64,000 nucleotides of DNA, from the NCBI RefSeq assembly GCF_006517255.1, contig NZ_CP041185.1:1488001-1552000 (forward strand), written 5' to 3'. A program made the position numbers and the translations under genes. Each line of letters opens with the position of its first letter. The stretch's first letter is position 1. A model generated the notes under the pieces. The model saw nothing but the letters and a program-made list of their open reading frames with translations. It was not told where the DNA came from and searched no databases. Below, piece after piece: positions 17,846-26,476 of this stretch. The stretch is from Janthinobacterium tructae. GTDB lineage: Bacteria > Pseudomonadota > Gammaproteobacteria > Burkholderiales > Burkholderiaceae_D.

Positions 17846-18358
17846 TCAAGGGTTCTTCGCCAGGACTGTACCGGCAGTACACAGCGTCAAGTTGACATCG
17901 GCAATATTGGAATCGGCATACGGCTGCGCTTCAACTGGAAATCCAACCCCCATTGCTGCGGCAATGATTTGCATGTCGTGATCGCTGATGGGAAAAACGC
18001 CAAACCGAAATTGATAACCCCAGTTTCGTTTACCAGCAGCGAACTCTAACATGCCAAGGAGTGGTTGGATCGATACCTCGTGAGCGGGAAGCCATACTAC
18101 ATCTCGGCGAAATGGGCAAAATCCTCCACCCATATTAAGCTGGTATGGGTCTCCAATTTTTACGATGCCGATTGCAGTGAACGCTTGGAGTTTGTTTTTG
18201 CCGCGGAATTCAAGTGTAGGCGAATAATAGACGACGCGGTCACCAGGTTTCAAACGTCGTAGCGGCGCTGCTTTGCCATGACACACCTGCATGAATCCCC
18301 CCTCCCGCCCGACCCGTACATGCTCAGCTGATGCCACAGCAACCCAGTTTCGACTCAC
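17846..18358 (-). CDS. EVE-domain protein (PUA-like fold)
   Basis: 170 residues starting with [19 protein letters not shown], the standard EVE beginning, followed by [11 protein letters not shown], the [10 protein letters not shown] strand and the C-terminal [16 protein letters not shown] domains resemble YTH and PUA domains and bind modified bases in RNA or DNA. The GTG start overlaps the stop of the preceding VOC gene (GTGA), which points to translational coupling and to a two-gene operon. The frame upstream of the GTG lies inside the VOC gene and is rejected. Confidence 0.85.
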   Translation of the reverse strand: MSRNWVAVASAEHVRVGREGGFMQVCHGKAAPLRRLKPGDRVVYYSPTLEFRGKNKLQAFTAIGIVKIGDPYQLNMGGGFCPFRRDVVWLPAHEVSIQPLLGMLEFAAGKRNWGYQFRFGVFPISDHDMQIIAAAMGVGFPVEAQPYADSNIADVNLTLCTAGTVLAKNP

Positions 18359-18726
18359 GATGCTGACGGTGCAAATACGCGCAGGCGATGACCATCCGGA
18401 TCGGACGCAACAAAGGTATAGCCGAAATCCATCTTGGTCGGTGCTTGAGCGATGACAAGTCCACGCCGCACCCAATCGCTATACAGAATATGAACTGCAT
18501 TGTTGTCGGCAACTGAGAAAGCCAACTCTCCAGCACCACAGGTCGCTGTAGCTGCAGGCACTACAGTGTGCTTCGACCATAGTCCAAGCAGGGCACCCGA
18601 TTTCAAGGCGAACAGGGCAAAGGTGGGTGACAATTCGAGAGCAGATTTTCCCAGCAACTCGGCGTAAAAGTCGGCGCTAGCCACAGGGCTGTCGACGTAT
18701 AGGATAATAAAGTTTGGATCGGTCAT
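18355..18726 (-). CDS. VOC-family protein (glyoxalase/bleomycin-resistance fold)
   Basis: 123 residues, [21 protein letters not shown], then [24 protein letters not shown] and the closing [16 protein letters not shown], the two beta-alpha-beta-beta-beta halves of a VOC protein. AAGGAG precedes the ATG at 18726. It is translationally coupled to the EVE gene. Two inverted repeats lie upstream, suggesting a dedicated repressor whose gene is not next to it. Confidence 0.88.
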   Translation of the reverse strand: MTDPNFIILYVDSPVASADFYAELLGKSALELSPTFALFALKSGALLGLWSKHTVVPAATATCGAGELAFSVADNNAVHILYSDWVRRGLVIAQAPTKMDFGYTFVASDPDGHRLRVFAPSAS

Positions 18727-18759
18727 GCCAGTGCTCCTTGATAGTCGATGGATCGATTT

Positions 18760-18781
18760 GAACAGGAATGGATTCCTGTTC
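18760..18781. promoter_or_regulatory. Perfect inverted repeat upstream of the VOC gene
   Basis: GAACAGGAAT and ATTCCTGTTC are perfect 10-bp arms separated by GG, 34 bp before the VOC start codon. Size and place fit an operator. Confidence 0.6.
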
Positions 18782-18808
18782 AACACGACGTCATCCTAAA
18801 GGTTGCTA

Positions 18809-18825
18809 CTGACAGTTTCTGTCAG
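18809..18825. promoter_or_regulatory. Second inverted repeat upstream of the VOC gene
   Basis: CTGACAG-TTT-CTGTCAG, perfect 7-bp arms, 83 bp before the VOC start. Palindromes of this TGACAG/CTGTCA form occur before VOC genes controlled by WYL/DeoR-type regulators; that link is inference here. Confidence 0.55.
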
Positions 18826-19068
18826 CATCGGTGAAATGTTGCCAACGAATAGAGCATCAGAATGCGCGACCGCTGATGTGTGATGTAGCTCCGCCAGACT
18901 AATAAAATGGCTGGGGGACTTGGCGATTCGCTGTCTGCTCTGGTGTAGTAACTCAGACTTGCCCCGACACTGCACGGCAGAGGAACGGCGGCTTCCGCCC
19001 CACAAGAGACATACGATTTTCTCCATATGTAACGTTCAGCGCCGACTTAAACGACTGGTCAAGTGGCT

Positions 19069-19400
19069 GTACTGAATTGCATGCCAGGCGAATCTTCCTG
19101 CCGTGAGGAAAATCCAAGTTTTTCGTAGAATATCGACTTGCCTCTGGCGCTGAAAAGCTGGACATCCGAAGTTCCAGCGTCGCGACAATCGTGAAGAATT
19201 TACCTGACCAAAGCCGCTCCAATTCCTTGATATTGAAATTCGGGGGTGAACAAACGTCCCATTGATAAACGCGTGCAAGCGACCATCCGAAATGACACGC
19301 ACAAAACCAATAGGTTGGCTACCAAAATAGGCAGAGCGCGAACAGCAGGAGTCGTTAAGTGAATCTTGATAAAACGTAGTCCCCCGTGCTCTCCCCGCCC
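19069..19400 (-). pseudogene. GNAT acetyltransferase, frameshifted remnant
   Basis: In successive frames of the minus strand one reads AYFGSQPIGFVRVISDGRL, FINGTFVHP, then EFQYQGIGAALVR (the acetyl-CoA-binding Q/RxxGxG/A motif) and, in another frame, DVQLFSARGKSIFYEKLGF. Together these form most of a GNAT domain, but at least two frameshifts break it. Its 5' end is joined to an IS481 transposase fragment, so the insertion probably removed the true start. Confidence 0.75.
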
Positions 19401-19429
19401 TGTCAGTCGTGTCGCACAGTACCTTAATG

Positions 19430-19700
19430 CCCAGTCCCGTTTGATCATAAACACGCTTGACGAATAGATCAGGCTTCTTTTTCTGCCATTCTTTGAGCGC
19501 CTGGATGGGTGTTTTTGCACGATGGTCCAATGAGGAATGTGGTGGTTGTAAAGCTTTAAATAGTTGAGCAAGGTCGCCTCCAGATCGGCCCGGCTGTCGA
19601 ATCGGGTCTGCTGCAATAGCTCCCTGATACGGCCGTTGAATCGTTCGACAATGCCACTCGTTTGCGGATGTCGGAGTGGTGCCAGAGACAGTCGATGTGC
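19430..19700 (-). mobile_element. IS481-family transposase, C-terminal fragment
   Basis: The minus strand reads HPQTSGIVERFNGRI (the DDE glutamate region), then LQQTRFDSRADLEATLLNYL, LKLYNHHIPH, and in a shifted frame IQALKEWQKKKPDLFVKRVY, the standard IS481 C-terminus. The N-terminal half is missing and a frameshift is present. Confidence 0.8.
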
Positions 19701-19735
19701 TGCAACCGGTGGGACGATTTCGATGGCAAGCCGCC

Positions 19736-19806
19736 GATCAACTCGTCCAGCACGGCTCTGGCGCGGAACAGGGCCATGTTGCGACGAGCAATACGATCAT
19801 ACGGAA
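19736..19806 (-). repeat. IS-associated fragment, shared with 34560-34632 in inverted orientation
   Basis: About 70 bp reading RRNMALFRARAVLDELIGG on the minus strand. The same peptide with few changes (RRSIALFRARAVLDELIGG) is on the plus strand near 34580-34640. Each copy lies beside IS481 transposase debris, so both derive from the same kind of element. Confidence 0.6.
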
Positions 19807-20068
19807 GTAAACAGCCACCCTCGTAGGGCGGTCATGCTGCAACAAGGGCAATGGCACACAGTAACGCCAGTGTGGACAATTTGCGCAAAATGGGGTGACT
19901 TTAAAAACCATTCATCCAAATTCCACAGATTCTCCATGATGCATCGCTATAGTCCATCGCTGATCCACCTCTCGTCAGAGTGTTCGTCCCATATGCAAGC
20001 CATGACAGTCATCGAGAGGCACGATGCATTCTGGATGCACCGGACAGTACCTGAGAAATAGAGAAGAC

Positions 20069-21574
20069 ATGAAATCAGAAGCGATCACCGCATCGGAATC
20101 CCTAGACGAAACCACCCCCTTCACACTGAAGAAAATTTTCTCAATTGCCGTTTTGGCCCATGTGACCATCTGGATCATATTGCCGTTATTATTTCAACGC
20201 AATATTGCGCTCGACATGGCGGAGGGTTTGGCCTGGGGGAAAGAATGGCAACTTGGCTATGAGAAAGATCCACCATTATTTCCGTGGGTGATACAGACCA
20301 TTACCTCCTGGTCAAATAGAGGGATATGGATAAGCTATCTTGCAGGACAATTGTGCGTTGCCACTGTTTTCTTTGCTGTGTGGCAACTTGGGCGGCGGGT
20401 TGCCACTGAAATGCAGGCACTGGTCGGTGCGTTGTTACTGGAAGGCATTTATTATCTCAGCCTTCCTGTTTTGGAATTGAATGACATCGTATTGCAGATG
20501 CCATTTTCCGCCCTGTTTGCCTGGTTTCTACATAAGGCGATCCAGGATAATCAGCTGAGATACTGGATGCTGGCAGGACTGGTTTCCAGCTTGGGCTTGT
20601 TGTCGCGCTATTCCATGGGGGCCTATATTGTACCCATCGCGATATTTGTTCTTATTCACCCAACTTCCCGCGGCCGTCTACGCTCGAAAGGACCGTGGCT
20701 GTTGATATTGATATCCGCACTGGTGTTTTTTCCACATTTATGCTGGATCATTGAAAGCGACTTTATTTCAATAAAATATGTCGGGAACCGGGCGCCTGAA
20801 ATTTCACATGCATTTACTTTTATCAAAGAATACTTTTCATTCATCGGTGCGCAGTTTTTGGCACTGTTACCCATGCTGCTAGTGGCATCATTTTTGTGGA
20901 GGTGGCGCTCGTCCCGTATTTGGTTAAGGGCACGATGGAACGACTTTGACTTTTGCTATATTGCTGTTCTAGCTCTGGGACCGGCTATTTTTTCCTTGTT
21001 GCTGTCATTGCTTGCACAGCGACCATTGCGGGCCATGTGGGGTGCACCGCTGTGGTTTTTTATTGGAATTTTTATCGTTATTATTTTTCAGCCAATTTTG
21101 ACAAAAAAACGTTTTCGCCATTTTATCCGTGCCTGGATTGTGCTACTGATATTTCCCGCATCGTTCTTTGTCGCCGAGAAAATTTATGGAACTGATATTA
21201 CCGGGAATGAGCAGGCCGTTAACTTTCCTGGTGAAAATTTTGGCAATTCGATAAATAACAGGTGGAGCGCGATGACGAAAAAACCATTGAAATATGTGGT
21301 AGGAAGTACATGGAATGCAGGAAATGTCGCATTTTACGCAAAGGACCGCCCTTCCGTCATTTTCTCTCATGCCGATCTCCATGTAAGCCCCTGGGCAAAA
21401 GCCGAGGAAATCAAAAGGGCCGGAGCTGTCATCGTGTGGAATATGCGCGAGGAAGGTTTTGCGCTGCCGCACTATCTTGCCAGCAGATTTCCAGATGCAA
21501 TTGTTCAACCAGCGGTGACTGTGAAAGGAAAACGTTACCATCATTTTGGAGTCGCCTACATTTTGCCACAGTGA
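20069..21574 (+). CDS. Membrane glycosyltransferase, ArnT/PMT type (GT83-like)
   Basis: 501 residues with about ten hydrophobic segments and a C-terminal globular tail, the layout of polyprenyl-phosphate-dependent sugar transferases (ArnT, dolichyl-phosphate-mannose transferases). The first loop has DMAEGLAWGKEWQLGYEKDP (acidic catalytic region) and the PPLFPWV motif. It transfers a sugar from undecaprenyl phosphate to a lipid or protein on the periplasmic side. Start at 20069, preceded by AGAGAAG. The GC content is clearly lower than that of the neighbours, and it lies between IS debris and a decayed tannase, so horizontal origin is likely. Confidence 0.8.
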   Translation: MKSEAITASESLDETTPFTLKKIFSIAVLAHVTIWIILPLLFQRNIALDMAEGLAWGKEWQLGYEKDPPLFPWVIQTITSWSNRGIWISYLAGQLCVATVFFAVWQLGRRVATEMQALVGALLLEGIYYLSLPVLELNDIVLQMPFSALFAWFLHKAIQDNQLRYWMLAGLVSSLGLLSRYSMGAYIVPIAIFVLIHPTSRGRLRSKGPWLLILISALVFFPHLCWIIESDFISIKYVGNRAPEISHAFTFIKEYFSFIGAQFLALLPMLLVASFLWRWRSSRIWLRARWNDFDFCYIAVLALGPAIFSLLLSLLAQRPLRAMWGAPLWFFIGIFIVIIFQPILTKKRFRHFIRAWIVLLIFPASFFVAEKIYGTDITGNEQAVNFPGENFGNSINNRWSAMTKKPLKYVVGSTWNAGNVAFYAKDRPSVIFSHADLHVSPWAKAEEIKRAGAVIVWNMREEGFALPHYLASRFPDAIVQPAVTVKGKRYHHFGVAYILPQ

Positions 21575-21778
21575 CCTCTGACAGGCTTGCGTACGCTGAC
21601 CAGCTGGCAGGGTTCGTCCTTGACCTCCTTGCATGATGGTCAGAGTGCGGAATTTGCTGTCGCTGGCAAGTTGGCCAGCGACAAAGAGCGTAGCGTACAG
21701 GCCCGCCGTAGAGTGCGGCTGCAGTGTTCGATAATGTACCGCACTACTTCGCGCTTCAGTGCGGGCCGCCCCCACTTT

Positions 21779-23173
21779 TCAAGGTGCGCAAGCAAAATTC
21801 TCTGCCTTCTCGGGATCGCCATTGCCGCGATAGCGCGCCACTTGCGGATAGGGGCAAAGCGGGCGGGTTCGGCCCGGCCATGGTGTGCCCGGCCCCGCAC
21901 TGGCTTCGAGACGGTCCGGCGCGCGGCCGTGCTCAACCCAGTCCACCATCGCCGCCAGGGAATCGAACTCCGTCGTGGCCGGACCGCCCGAGCAATGGCA
22001 CATTCCCGGCACAGGAAACACCCGCGCGAACTCGCCGGCCCGGCCATGCTCGCGCCGGTTCAACTGGTCGAACCAGTCGAGCGTGTCCGCCAGGGAAAAC
22101 ACCGGATCGGATTCTCCGTGCGGCACCATCAGGCGGCCGTGGCGCGCCTTGAAGCGCGTCAGGTCGGTCGAGCGCGCGGAGATATCTTCCCAGGCAGAAT
22201 GCCGGAATGGCGCCACCACCGCCTGAACCTTTGCCGCAGCACTGTCGAAGTCAAGTCCCATCTGAAAGTCCGCCAGCGCCTGCGGTCCCGGCGGCAACAT
22301 CACGGGCAGCGTGCTGAACACCGAGGCCAGCGCCTGGCCGCCCAGCACCACGTTAAGCGGCGGCACCTGGCCATCCTCCGAGCCGATCTTCCATACGCGC
22401 CACGCCGGACTGTCGATCCCGGATGGCCAGAACCAGCGGTTGTAGAGCGCCTGGCCGGCGCTGCCCAACGGCCCGCGCATCGATTCGACCAGCGCGTCGA
22501 TCTGCGTCAGGCTCAGGCAGCCGGCCGTCGCGCCGCCGGCCGGACAGATCTTTCCGCGCAGCTGCGCCAGCACCTTCGGATCGGTGCAGCGGTCCACGTC
22601 GGCGACCATGCCGTCGCGCAGGCCATCGTCGGCGTCGCAGGCGTCGAGGATCGCTTCGTGCACCAGCTTGAGCTGCACACCGTTGAAGGCGGTGTGCAAA
22701 CGCGATACGTCGAAGCCGGCGGCGCCGGGCGTCTGGATAACACGGCTGAAGGCGCGCGTGTCCCAAGCCTCCGCCAGGGCGGCCTTGGGCAGCGCGAAGC
22801 CCGGCGCGGAAGCGATGATGCCGTCGAAGATTTCAGGGTAGCGCTGGGCGAACGCCATGCCCTCCTGCCCGCCCTTGGAACAGCCGACGAAATAGTTATA
22901 GCGCGGTTTTTGTCCGTAGTACTAGCGCACCAGCCAAAGGCCGGCGTCGGCGCTGCGCTTGAGCGACGCGTGGCCGTAGTCGCTGCGCGCGATCGGTTCG
23001 AAACCGAACACCATTGGTCCGCCGCGCAGCGGGTCGTCGTCGTAGCCAAGGACAGCGGTAGCACGGCCTTGGTCAATTAGGAAACTAGCAGATAAGGCCG
23101 GCGCAACCTTCACGCTTTGGTCGGTACCATATTTTTTAAGGATGCGCTGGAAGTTCGCTTTGGATGTTGGCAC
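21779..23173 (-). pseudogene. Tannase/feruloyl esterase family gene, broken
   Basis: The large part (21779-22858 plus about 20 codons upstream) has the nucleophile motif FVGCSKGGQEGMAFAQRYP, a lid region with CTDPKVLAQLRGKICP, the acid region and the histidine region VPGMCHCSGGP, all typical of the tannase family. An in-frame TAG at 22922-22924 separates it from an upstream piece in the same frame, DPLRGGPMVFGFEPIARSDY to GLWLVR. The normal signal peptide and first 100 or more residues are missing, and the 5' end runs into the AraC gene. I read it as an N-terminally truncated gene with a premature amber codon. Confidence 0.8.
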
Positions 23174-24116
23174 GCCATGCCTTGGGCGTCATTTCGAAAT
23201 GTTTCTGGAATGTTCGAATGAAGTAGCTCTGCGTGGCAAAGCCGCAGGCCCAAGCTACTTCCTTGCCGGCCAAGGTGCTTTCGCGCAATAGTCGTGCTGC
23301 GCGCACCATGCGCTGGCGGTTGATATAGGCTGTCAGATGCTCACTGGTGCTCTGACGGAATATATACGACAAATAATCGGCGGTGCAGCCCAATTGCTCG
23401 GCCAAATTGCGTACGCTCAACTGCTGATCACTCAGTTTTTTTTGGACTAACACGCGCGCATGCGTCACCAGCGAAGGTTCCGCTTGAGTATCGCTTGGTG
23501 TACCGTCCAGCGCTAGCAGTACACCAGCGACAGCGGTTACGACCAAAGCCCTGATCTGGGTCGCAACCAAGGCCTGCTCGTCTCCCTCCACAAGGTTACC
23601 GGCTTGGACCGAGCTGCCCAGCAAGGCTGCATCGTTTAACCAGTCATGTATGCGTTGCACCTGCACATGGCGGGACGCTGCTAGATACGCTATGCTCGAC
23701 GTCCCTTGCGTCACTTCTTGTGCAACATGGCAAGTCAGCAGGGAGTCGTCCGCATAGATCACGATGTTACTGAACGCCGAACCGTCATCGCCCCCGCCGA
23801 CGCGCTCGGCGTGCAGCAGTTTAGGCGGCAACAGCAGCGCTTCACCAGGCCCTAATAATAACTCGGCATGTGGAAAATGGAACCGTGTCCAGCCCGACAC
23901 TTGCAAGAACAATTCCGACGCCAGATGAAAGTGCCCCTCGCCACGCACAGCCCAATCACGGGCCGGACCGGGCCAGCGGAGCGACAGCGTGCCAGCGGCC
24001 AAGTGTCCGAGGAAATTTTTTAAGTGCTGACGCATGTATTGCGCCTGCTCGGGCGCAACCATGGGTGTCCCGAAGTATTCGAAGCCGGGTCTGGTGGGTT
24101 TTAAATGTTGATTCAT
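23136..24116 (-). CDS. AraC-family transcriptional regulator
   Basis: 326 residues. N-terminal cupin (FEYFGTPMVAPEQAQYMRQH; FHFPHAELLLGPGEALLLPP) and C-terminal double HTH (VRNLAEQLGCTADYLSYIFR; GKEVAWACGFATQSYFIRTF, closing FEMTPKAWR). Start at 24116 (MNQHLKPTRPG); an ATG 12 bp earlier is also possible. It is next to the alpha-glucoside operon, and a broken N-terminal relative of it lies on the other side of that operon at 33295, so this family probably regulates it. Confidence 0.85.
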   Translation of the reverse strand: MNQHLKPTRPGFEYFGTPMVAPEQAQYMRQHLKNFLGHLAAGTLSLRWPGPARDWAVRGEGHFHLASELFLQVSGWTRFHFPHAELLLGPGEALLLPPKLLHAERVGGGDDGSAFSNIVIYADDSLLTCHVAQEVTQGTSSIAYLAASRHVQVQRIHDWLNDAALLGSSVQAGNLVEGDEQALVATQIRALVVTAVAGVLLALDGTPSDTQAEPSLVTHARVLVQKKLSDQQLSVRNLAEQLGCTADYLSYIFRQSTSEHLTAYINRQRMVRAARLLRESTLAGKEVAWACGFATQSYFIRTFQKHFEMTPKAWRANIQSELPAHP

Positions 24117-24354
24117 GTTTCTTAGCATTTCTTGCGGTTTTTTGGCAGCGATTCAGATTGAAGGCGCATTCGACTTGCGGCTATGATCTATTCCGCCAAC
24201 CCGTGCCACGAGTTTTCTTTCCCTGCCAGGGTACCCACCGCTGAGCATAAACCACCGGAGAATCATTCTTCCAAAAAATCAAGATTCATGTCATTTCCAC
24301 GGAGGAATTTCAATGCGCGCGAGCGTCCTGCGCAGTCGGGGTCGTGATTGCACT

Positions 24355-24790
24355 CGGGGTTCATTTTACCCCTGCTGTGAAGCGCGGCTCAAATTCTGAG
24401 CGCACCATGCATTCCATAGACGCGATGATCATGCCGCCCAACGCTTGGCCGAACAGCACGCCCAGGTTCGCCGCCGAGATGTACTGGTTGGTGGCGAAAC
24501 GAAAACTTGCGGCTCGCCATAGGCACCCGACTGCACTATCGGGTGAAGTAGCAGCGTGCGTGCGTGCGCGGGAGTGGACGACGGTGACCGCTGCGCATGA
24601 GACGGCGTTATGCCGTCAATTTCCATTGGCGGCGCTCCCGACGGGGTATGACGATCAGGTGCCGGCCATGAGTTTCTTTTCCAATATGGCGGACACGCCC
24701 AGGAAAGCCGGGTATTCGGCAGTGATGACATAAGTGGCAATCTGCGCCGTACGATCTTCGGCACCAGGAGAGCTTCTGCAGACTGGCCGG
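24355..24790 (-). pseudogene. MFS sugar transporter remnant
   Basis: Two pieces on the minus strand, in different frames: AQIATYVITAEYPAFLGVSA (24665-24740) and, ending in a stop near 24360, NQYISAANLGVLFGQALGGM followed by MIIASMEC and EFEPRFTAGVK. Both look like transmembrane parts of an MFS permease of the sugar type. The gene is degraded by frameshifts and stops. Confidence 0.55.
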
Positions 24791-24942
24791 CCCGATCAGC
24801 CAATGCGCGATACATCAATTGCAGCCTGATGCCAGACAACAAGCGCTCCCTGGAAACGTGCGTATATCAGGCCGATTGGACTTGCGATTGGGTTTGAATG
24901 GTCTTGATTTAACCTAATTGCAGAAGGAAATGGACTAGCAAA

Positions 24943-24968
24943 GGGCTCACCCGCGTTCGGGTGAGCCC
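24943..24968 (-). terminator. Terminator hairpin after the porin gene
   Basis: GGGCTCACCCG-CGTT-CGGGTGAGCCC: a perfect 11-bp stem with a tetraloop, 14 bp past the stop of the porin gene; on the minus strand it is followed by a short TTT. It ends the alpha-glucoside operon. Confidence 0.8.
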
Positions 24969-24982
24969 TCCTGTCATGTCGA

Positions 24983-26218
24983 TCAGAACCAAACCTCTAC
25001 TTGGGTAGCGAAACTGATACCTCTCGTGGCGGTGCCAAACACTCCAGTTGAGGACAAGGTGGAACCGGGTGCTGACGCTGCCTGCGCTGCGTGATTCCAT
25101 TTGGCATAGGTCACGATGGCGCGCAACTCCGGCCGATCCCAGAAGCCCCTGCCTGTGCTTAACACTGGCCCAAATGAAATCTTCGTCAATTCCATCGCGC
25201 GGCCAACTTGCTGCGTCAACCGATCATGGCCTATATCCAGGACCAACTTGACGTTGTCAGCCAAAGAATAGGTCGGACGGGTGCCAATTGACGTCCAGGT
25301 CGTGCTCCCGCCAGGTTGTTGGTTGCGTTGATAGATGAAGTTCAGCGAGCCGGTGAAATTTGAATCAAGTCTCCATATCAGTTGATCGGCGATACGTGCT
25401 TGCGTGGTGGCCGATCCGGCCATGATGCGTCCCACCTGTCCAGGCTTTTGCGCGCCGGCGCCAGCCCCGTACTGTAGCCAAAGCGTGTTGTCGCCTCCGA
25501 AAATTTGAGCCTGCTTATGCGCTATCGAAAGAGAATATCCACCCGTCGCATTGGGGAGCATCGAGTTCGCGGTGATGAGGGTCGCATCGAAATTCACAAA
25601 GCCATTCGCATTCACCGGCACATCGTGATACAGGAATTGGTGACGTGTCGCCGACGAGCTGCCGGTGACGACCGTCGTGCTACCAGGATCCAGGTTATCG
25701 TCGCGCATGAATGCGTAGCTGAATTTCCCTGGCCCTACCGGGATACCATCTATACCGGCACCGACACCATCCATGCCGACCATTTGTGTATCGATCACAT
25801 GGACATCCGGGCGGTTGTAATAGCGTTTGCCGACCCAGACAGTTCCGCCATGCATGAAGTCCAAGTTTTTGGCTTCCACCATCATTTGGGTCAACCCCCA
25901 ATTTTTCCCATTACCAACCGAATCGGCAGCATAGTAATTGCTCATTACCGTCGCGACAAAGCTGGTGCCATTAGCGGATCTCGCTAGCTCTTTAGCGTAG
26001 CCGAATTCGCCATAGGTGTCGCATTCGTTCCCAAAGCGGTATTTTGGGACGCCGGGCAGGCCGAAGCAGGCCTGTCCACCAACATGTTCCGAATTGGCGC
26101 CGACGCCGGCGCGAAAGTAGCCAAAATACTGACCCGTAGTATCATCGGCCCAAACTTGATTCACTGCGAGAAGCATCATAGCTGTGACCGGCAGGATCTT
26201 GAAAAAGCACTTATTCAC
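24983..26218 (-). CDS. Maltoporin-type outer-membrane porin (LamB family)
   Basis: 411 residues from GTG, with signal peptide NKCFFKILPVTAMMLLAVNQ and cleavage near VWA/DDTTG. The mature start TGQYFGYFRAGVG, the disulfide-type segment QACFGLPGVPKYRFGNEC, GKRYYNRPDVHVIDTQMVGM and the C-terminal Phe (QVEVWF) are LamB hallmarks. It forms a sugar-specific trimeric channel for maltodextrin-like sugars. GTG at 26218 is chosen because GGAG lies 7 bp upstream and the signal peptide follows directly; the frame opens at 26368 without signal-like sequence. Likely co-regulated with the ABC genes. Confidence 0.9.
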   Translation of the reverse strand: MNKCFFKILPVTAMMLLAVNQVWADDTTGQYFGYFRAGVGANSEHVGGQACFGLPGVPKYRFGNECDTYGEFGYAKELARSANGTSFVATVMSNYYAADSVGNGKNWGLTQMMVEAKNLDFMHGGTVWVGKRYYNRPDVHVIDTQMVGMDGVGAGIDGIPVGPGKFSYAFMRDDNLDPGSTTVVTGSSSATRHQFLYHDVPVNANGFVNFDATLITANSMLPNATGGYSLSIAHKQAQIFGGDNTLWLQYGAGAGAQKPGQVGRIMAGSATTQARIADQLIWRLDSNFTGSLNFIYQRNQQPGGSTTWTSIGTRPTYSLADNVKLVLDIGHDRLTQQVGRAMELTKISFGPVLSTGRGFWDRPELRAIVTYAKWNHAAQAASAPGSTLSSTGVFGTATRGISFATQVEVWF

Positions 26219-26310
26219 GTCTGTCTCCAAATTATTTTTCTGATGACTATTTAAGGATGCTGAGTACCGCTCCCGGCCTTGCATGGGGTACAACTTAAAA
26301 ACCTCTGTTC

Positions 26311-26337
26311 CTGCAACAGCTGTTGAACGCGTTGCAG
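26311..26337. promoter_or_regulatory. Nested palindrome upstream of the porin gene
   Basis: CAACAGCTGTTG (26314-26325) is a perfect 12-bp palindrome, and wider arms CTGCAAC (26311-26317) and GTTGCAG (26331-26337) enclose it. It stands about 95-120 bp before the porin start, a fitting place for an operator. Confidence 0.5.
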
Positions 26338-26369
26338 AACGGCGCTTTAAAAGCGCGCAGGTTCCCAAC

Positions 26370-26389
26370 GGGCAGCACTGCTGCTGCCC
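26370..26389. terminator. Hairpin between the ATPase and porin genes
   Basis: GGGCAGCA-CTGC-TGCTGCCC, a perfect 8-bp stem with 4-nt loop in the spacer after the MalK-type gene. No T run follows on the minus strand, so it may attenuate or protect mRNA rather than stop transcription. Its left neighbour GGCGCTTTAAAAGCGC is another small dyad. Confidence 0.45.
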
Positions 26390-26476
26390 GACGTCGGGTA
26401 CACTCTTCAGCGTTTTTTAGAATATGGCGGTGTCAGGCGCCACTATTTGGAAGGCGGTCTCCGTAGACCGCGCGCA

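Noticed and set aside
21587..23080. 497-codon plus-strand open frame opposite the tannase remnant
   Set aside because: Arg/His/Gln-rich translation without family features; the minus strand shows clear tannase motifs.
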